A DNA stretch of 56,943 bases from contig JAILCI010000038.1 in assembly GCA_024686335.1 (NCBI GenBank), forward strand, positions 1 through 56,943, written 5' to 3'. Below the pieces are notes generated by a model that saw only the letters and a list, made by a program, of their open reading frames with translations, did not search any database and was not told the DNA's origin. The stretch is from Bacteroidales bacterium (GTDB taxonomy: Bacteria; Bacteroidota; Bacteroidia; Bacteroidales; WCHB1-69). Within the stretch, counting starts at the first letter, position 1. Each line of letters begins with the position of its first letter. This document shows, one piece after another, positions 52,849 to 56,943 of this stretch. Made by a program: the position numbers and the translations under genes.

Positions 52849-53303
52849 AAAATAAGGGAGTTATATACATGATGGCACAACAAATATGAGTGCAAAGTCA
52901 AAAAAATGCATTTCAACTTCAACATGATTTACTGAGGCACCTGCCCATAGAGCACGCGGGCGGGCAGGCCGACATGCGGTGCGGACGCGGTGTGAATGGC
53001 CGGCCTCCAACAGCGGCGTGCAAAGGCGCTTGCGTTTACAAAAATGCATGCTTTCCGTGTATATTCCCATTTGCTACATGCTGCATTTTTGTTCCCGTTT
53101 GCCGCCGATGTCAGAGGGCGGACAGAGCGGGCGGGATTCATGTCGGCTTGATCTTTTGGCAACTTTTCCATCAAGGGAAAAGTTGAAGAATTATATTTAT
53201 GGAAGTTGTTTGCCATAAAGCCCTTGCCTACCTCAAGAAAACATCTATTAGCAACATACTTGGGCATACAAGGTGCCATCAGGTATATAGTCCCCCAAAA
53301 TAA
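52849..53303. mobile_element. MITE-like element with terminal inverted repeats and flanking 7-bp direct repeat (copy A)
   Basis: The element itself spans 52856-53296 (441 bp). Its left end GGGAGTTATATACATGATGG is repeated inverted at the right end, where the reverse complement reads GGGGGACTATATACCTGATG followed by GC. AAAATAA occurs immediately outside both ends (52849-52855 and 53297-53303), as a target duplication would. The interior has a GC-rich block (~52930-53030). A ~240-bp part (53056-53296) recurs inverted at 56705-56943 with roughly 85-90% identity by eye. There is no transposase, so it would be non-autonomous. Reading frames inside it are not conserved between copies. Confidence 0.7.
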
Positions 53304-53349
53304 TCCCTTGTCCTATAATTTTCAACTTTCAATTTTCAATTAAAACACC

Positions 53350-53357
53350 TATCTTTG
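53350..53357 (+). promoter_or_regulatory. -7 element TATCTTTG for the small membrane protein
   Basis: TATCTTTGCA lies 23 bp upstream of the ATG at 53380 and just outside the MITE-like element. Confidence 0.6.
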
Positions 53358-53379
53358 CACCACACAAACTCCAATCATC

Positions 53380-53697
53380 ATGGCATTTTTTGTAGTTGGC
53401 ATTGTAATTATTCTAGTCTCTTTTCTGGGAATTGTTTATTTCATGTACCGATATATGTTTGCAAAGCGTAAAGGTGTAAAAGAACGCTCTTATGATTTGA
53501 CAGGTATGATCTTCTTAATCTTTCCCTTCTTGGGTGGAGTGAGTGGCTTTGTCGGTAAATTTCTGGAAAAATCACTTCCTAATCCAGATTATCGGATCTT
53601 GTGTTCTGTTATTATCACTGTAGCCTTGTTGGGCATCACTTCGCTGATTGTCCGCCATTTTGTGAATAAGAAAGTCGAAAAGGAGAAAATGGATTAG
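53380..53697 (+). CDS. Small three-TM membrane protein, unknown function
   Basis: A 105-residue protein with three transmembrane helices (~3-24, ~41-60, ~72-95) and a Lys-rich C-terminus (RHFVNKKVEKEKMD). No family was recognised. It has its own promoter and lies between the MITE-like element and the convergent restriction enzyme gene (95-bp gap). Whether it belongs to the restriction locus is unknown. Confidence 0.65.
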   Translation: MAFFVVGIVIILVSFLGIVYFMYRYMFAKRKGVKERSYDLTGMIFLIFPFLGGVSGFVGKFLEKSLPNPDYRILCSVIITVALLGITSLIVRHFVNKKVEKEKMD

Positions 53698-53780
53698 TCA
53701 CTTTTCATTTTTCAGAATAAAAAAAACAGCAGCAAATCAATATTATTTTACGTGCAAGTCAACAATAAGATACTAAAGTT

Positions 53781-53808
53781 ATTTATTGTTGGTTATTTAT
53801 TGTTGGTT
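53781..53808. repeat. 14-bp tandem duplication at the restriction gene stop
   Basis: ATTTATTGTTGGTT occurs twice in a row. The minus-strand stop codon (53793-53795) lies at the junction, so the protein ends in KLTNNK. Extra copies would change the C-terminal residues. Confidence 0.75.
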
Positions 53809-56570
53809 AATTTCTGATACATCTTCATTAGTTCTGCCACGCATTCACTTTCTGACATGTGGATTGAAAAACCATAAGCTGCCATTACAGCCTTATCGTT
53901 TTCTTGATGGGCTTTTCTTAATTCAGGAGGCATTAGCACCTCATCATACAAATCAGCCAAACTGCTGTTGGGGTAAAGATTCCGAGCGTCTAATATGGCT
54001 TGAGCTGTTTCTTCAATTTTATTTTTCTGTGTTTCTGTGGGCTCTGGCCAAGGGAAGTTGTTGTAAACAATGGTGTTGCTGTAACTGTAGTCAGACTTCA
54101 ATCTTCCACATACGGCACGCATCCAACACATGTGAACATTTGACGTGAGTACACCAAAATGATATTGGGTTATCTGTTGCATTACAAACAACTTATCTCC
54201 TGGGATAATTTCCTTTGAAAGATAATCTATAGGAATATAGCGCCGATTTTCAGAAGACACCTTTGGAATTGCAACATAATCACTAGTACATTCAAATGGA
54301 GCCCCAAAAAGAGTAGGATTGTCTGCAGCTCGAAGTGTGCTTGTCCTTTTACTTGCAAGGCGAAACTCACGAACTCTTTCAATCCTTCTGATTATCTCAG
54401 GACATTTTTTAATTTCAGAAGGAGCTGCACCTTGAAGCCACAAACAATAACGAGGTTTCCTCTCTATAAAATCTTTTCCCATCATGTAATGGCGGATAAA
54501 TTGTACGGCAATGGGCTCTTTTTCAAGAAGTTCATTTTTTTCTTCTTCCGTGAGTATAAGATTTCCGTCATCAATAGGTTGTCCCCCCAAGCATATTTGC
54601 GGAACATTACTTAAGGGAAGCATTCTTTTTTCTATAAAAACATTGGGAGCGTCAAACAGATAACCGTTGATGTTACTAGCTTCTATAATTTGTTTGTCAT
54701 TCAAGAATATAACTTTAGCCTTATTATTTTTCGTTGTGCTAAAACCGACAATCACACAATGAACATGAGCCTTTCCCGAACTCTCCGAATTCCAACGGAA
54801 TGTCCGCCAGGCGAAATTTATTAGAATGTTATTCTCAAATAAAGGTTTCCATAAATTCGCAACAGATCCTCCCTGAGTGATGGAATTAGTTGAAACAAAT
54901 GCACATTTCACATCTGTATTAATTATATAATCAGTTGCTTTTTTGAACCAGCAACAAACATAATCCAAATCACCCACACCTTGCCAATTCTTACCGAAGG
55001 TATCAATGACGTCTTCTTTCTGTTCTCCGTCCATCCAGCGTGCTCCAATAAAGGGAGGGTTTCCAACTATGTAATTCAACTTTTCTTTTGGAATAATCTC
55101 TTCCCAGTTCATTCTTAGGGCATTTCCACGGAGTATGTTACGATACGTTTTTAATGGTAACATATCCAATTCTCTCTTGATAATCCCCTGTGTCTCTTTG
55201 AGCATCTGGCTTTCGGCTATCCATAAGGCAGTTGTAGCCACATCCACGGCAAAATCATTGATTTCGATACCGTAAAATTGGTGAATGCCAACTTTTACAG
55301 GTGTGTGCTCGTCGTCAAAGCCCAATGTGATTTGACCTTTATGTAACTCTGCAATGGCCTTGTTCTCCAATCTGCGTAACGAAAGATATGATTCCGTTAA
55401 AAAGTTACCGCTCCCACAGGCAGGATCAAGAAATGTCAAAGAGGCCAGTTTGTCTTGATATTTGGTCAGAGCCGACATACGTTGTTTCTCTATGGGAATA
55501 TCTCGTATTTGGTCCAGCTCCTGTTTCAAATCATCCAAGAATAAAGGGTCTATGACTTTATGGATGTTTTCTATAGAGGTATAGTGCATACCTCCTTTTC
55601 TACGTGTTTCCTGGTTCAATGTGCTTTCAAACACACTTCCGAAGATGGTCGGTGATATCTCACTCCAATCAAAGTCACTGCTTGCATTGTCAAGGAGCAA
55701 CTGAGCTATTCTATCGTTAAAAAAGGGAATCTCAATATCTTTTTCACTGAAAAGGCCTCCATTGCAATAAGGAAATGCTTTCAGTTCTGGACGCATATAC
55801 TTGTCCCGTTTGTCCAATGGCGTATCCAACACCTCAAACAACTTGATTAGCGCCTCCCGCATGTCACCGTGCCCAGGCTCGAAACGAGAGAGGTAATCAT
55901 GAAAGATATTATGGCTACTGAAAATGCCAGCGTCCTCAGCATATAGACAGAACACCAGACGGACACACAAAATGTTCAAACTTCTGAGAGAGTGCTCGTC
56001 TTTGTCAATATACTGCTTGAGTAATTCATCATAAATCTTACCGATGATTTCTCCTGCTTTTAATGAAACCTCCATCTCTTTCTTGATATGGATGTTTTCA
56101 CTATCCACTAAAAAAGACAATCTATAGTATTCCTTTTCTAGATTTTCCAACAGAACTTCTTCGGGCTCGCTGTTGGGTTGCTCCATATCATAAATCAGGA
56201 ATGACTTGAAATTACAGGTGACAATCCATCGGGGTCTTTCACTATAGGGAAGGTCTGCCGAATAGCGCTTGGCTTGTTGAAATGGATTTAGCAGGGTGCC
56301 GTCACTTTGCTTGATTGGTGCTCGTAAATCTTTATCGATGCTCTTTTGCTCGATTAACACATGTGTTGCCCGAATATAGCCATCTATGAAGCTTGTATGA
56401 TCTAACTTGACTTGGCTTTCGAACCGAATATACAATTCAGGCTTATCGATAGCAAAAACATCCCTAAGAAGACCTAACCAGAAGGGTTGGCTTTCACCTT
56501 TCTCGTAACCTCTGTCTTTCCATAATTGTGAGAAATCTTTGGCGGCTTTTTGTTGTATTCTACTATCCAT
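53793..56570 (-). CDS. MmeI-like single-chain restriction-modification enzyme (type IIG/IIL)
   Basis: A 925-residue protein with the MmeI plan. An N-terminal nuclease has Asp63, Glu74 and Lys76 (DGYIRATHVLIEQKS), a PD-(D/E)xK-type site. A helical connector follows, then an N6-adenine methyltransferase with SAM motif LDPACGSGNF (~381-390) and catalytic NPPF (~504-507). The last ~250 residues should hold target recognition. In this family one chain both methylates and cuts. All key residues are present, so it is probably active. The ATG at 56570 is preferred because the ATG at 56600 lies upstream of the -7 element. No separate specificity gene is nearby. Confidence 0.85.
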   Translation of the reverse strand: MDSRIQQKAAKDFSQLWKDRGYEKGESQPFWLGLLRDVFAIDKPELYIRFESQVKLDHTSFIDGYIRATHVLIEQKSIDKDLRAPIKQSDGTLLNPFQQAKRYSADLPYSERPRWIVTCNFKSFLIYDMEQPNSEPEEVLLENLEKEYYRLSFLVDSENIHIKKEMEVSLKAGEIIGKIYDELLKQYIDKDEHSLRSLNILCVRLVFCLYAEDAGIFSSHNIFHDYLSRFEPGHGDMREALIKLFEVLDTPLDKRDKYMRPELKAFPYCNGGLFSEKDIEIPFFNDRIAQLLLDNASSDFDWSEISPTIFGSVFESTLNQETRRKGGMHYTSIENIHKVIDPLFLDDLKQELDQIRDIPIEKQRMSALTKYQDKLASLTFLDPACGSGNFLTESYLSLRRLENKAIAELHKGQITLGFDDEHTPVKVGIHQFYGIEINDFAVDVATTALWIAESQMLKETQGIIKRELDMLPLKTYRNILRGNALRMNWEEIIPKEKLNYIVGNPPFIGARWMDGEQKEDVIDTFGKNWQGVGDLDYVCCWFKKATDYIINTDVKCAFVSTNSITQGGSVANLWKPLFENNILINFAWRTFRWNSESSGKAHVHCVIVGFSTTKNNKAKVIFLNDKQIIEASNINGYLFDAPNVFIEKRMLPLSNVPQICLGGQPIDDGNLILTEEEKNELLEKEPIAVQFIRHYMMGKDFIERKPRYCLWLQGAAPSEIKKCPEIIRRIERVREFRLASKRTSTLRAADNPTLFGAPFECTSDYVAIPKVSSENRRYIPIDYLSKEIIPGDKLFVMQQITQYHFGVLTSNVHMCWMRAVCGRLKSDYSYSNTIVYNNFPWPEPTETQKNKIEETAQAILDARNLYPNSSLADLYDEVLMPPELRKAHQENDKAVMAAYGFSIHMSESECVAELMKMYQKLTNNK

Positions 56571-56589
56571 AAAGTATATTTTGTCGTGG

Positions 56590-56597
56590 CAAAAATA
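56590..56597 (-). promoter_or_regulatory. -7 element TATTTTTG for the restriction gene
   Basis: On the minus strand TATTTTTGCC lies 19 bp upstream of the chosen ATG and overlaps the rejected upstream ATG. Confidence 0.6.
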
Positions 56598-56704
56598 CAA
56601 AATTAAGCAAAGTGTAGTGATTCTCGTTAAGCATTATCTATCTTTGTAGCCAAAATAATTAGTCTGAAAGAAAGAAAAAGATAATAAATGCGGAAAGAAA
56701 AAAA

Positions 56705-56943
56705 GGGGGCTATATCCCTGATGGCACCTCGTGTGCCCAATTATGTTGCTAATAGACGTTTTTTGAGGGAGATAAGGGCTTAGTGGCATGCAACTCCCAT
56801 AAATATAATTCTTCAACTTTTCTCTTGATAGAAAAGTTGCCAAAAGATCAAGCCGACATGAATGCCGCCCGCTCTGTCCGCCCTCTGACATCGGCGGCAA
56901 ACGGGAACAAAAATGCAGCATGTAGCAAAAGGGAAAATACACG
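56705..56943. mobile_element. MITE-like element, copy B (inverted, runs off the window)
   Basis: It begins GGGGGCTATATCCCTGATGG, matching the terminal repeat of copy A, and continues as the reverse complement of 53056-53296 with scattered substitutions. The far end is outside the window. The stretch 56601-56704 between the restriction promoter and this copy holds nothing else recognisable. Confidence 0.7.

Noticed and set aside
52929-53279. A 116-codon minus-strand frame inside the MITE-like element
   Set aside because: In copy B the matching frame is broken by an early stop (after ~20 codons) and shifts, and there is no promoter or family resemblance. The frame seems a by-product of the GC-rich core.
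56634-56942. A 102-codon minus-strand frame over copy B
   Set aside because: It matches a frame in copy A only until a stop in copy A, so coding is not conserved. It is better explained as non-coding element sequence.
1-56943. tRNA, rRNA, riboswitch or prophage
   Set aside because: No cloverleaf with CCA-proximal pairing, rRNA words, purine-type aptamer or phage structural gene was noticed in the gaps. This was by eye and could miss weak cases.

Overview
This window is chromosomal DNA of a member of the Bacteroidota, most likely order Bacteroidales. The evidence is internal. Two genes at the left edge end in type IX secretion sorting domains (type A and type B/CHU_C). Almost every transcription unit is preceded by the Bacteroidota -7 element TAnnTTTG rather than an E. 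coli-like -10 box. Gene content (radA, rseC-like, envC/engB, fused NfnAB-like protein, a long IleS, DUF4143 ATPase, META and OmpA lipoproteins) also fits that group. Genus cannot be settled from the sequence alone.

Layout. 1-3083: the end of one type IX cargo protein and a complete second one. 3063-7300 (minus): aspS, a Wzz chain-length protein and an O-antigen ligase/polymerase in one overlapping operon. 7409-10152 (plus): an MBOAT/AlgX-like pair for acetylating an extracellular polymer. 10226-12022: radA and an rseC-like gene. 12096-17799: a small kinase, a secreted C69 dipeptidase, then a minus-strand operon envC / engB / EnvC-like lipoprotein / META lipoprotein. 17942-22365: purL and a bifunctional-nuclease-like gene. 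22378-26598 (minus): HI0933-like flavoprotein, gmk, tadA, mutY and an OmpA-family lipoprotein. 26742-28351 (minus): sugar transferase and glycosyltransferase. 28448-34596 (plus): fused peptide-ABC ATPases, a tiny Cys-rich lipoprotein, a DoxX/thioredoxin fusion with an overlapping TetR-like regulator, and an NfnAB-like fusion flavoprotein. 34919-43444 (plus): pyrH, a 2-TM protein, purA, an orphan TldE/PmbA-like secreted protein and ileS. 43445-45797: an ORF6N remnant, a DUF4143 ATPase and a secreted SUMF1-like fragment. 45944-52696: parE, a lipoprotein, tilS, a membrane protein, sufS and an SDR. 52697-56943: two inverted copies of a MITE-like element bracketing a small membrane-protein gene and an MmeI-like restriction-modification enzyme.

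Most genes are housekeeping (nucleotide synthesis, tRNA charging and modification, DNA repair, topoisomerase) interleaved with envelope and exopolysaccharide genes. The intergenic spaces are the unusual part. They carry at least four families of short perfect or near-perfect palindromes, AT-rich degenerate repeat arrays, and the right-hand MITE-like element. One palindrome family shows compensatory changes in both arms, suggesting selection or copying as a hairpin.

Best candidates for something undescribed: (i) the MITE-like element at 52856-53296, which has terminal inverted repeats and a 7-bp flanking direct repeat and has an inverted second copy beyond the restriction enzyme; (ii) the hairpin family with arms AAACTGCG/CGCAGTTT, present at five loci; (iii) the paired degenerate LytM proteins around engB; (iv) the orphan TldE-like secreted protein. 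No CRISPR array, rRNA, tRNA, transposase or prophage was found.
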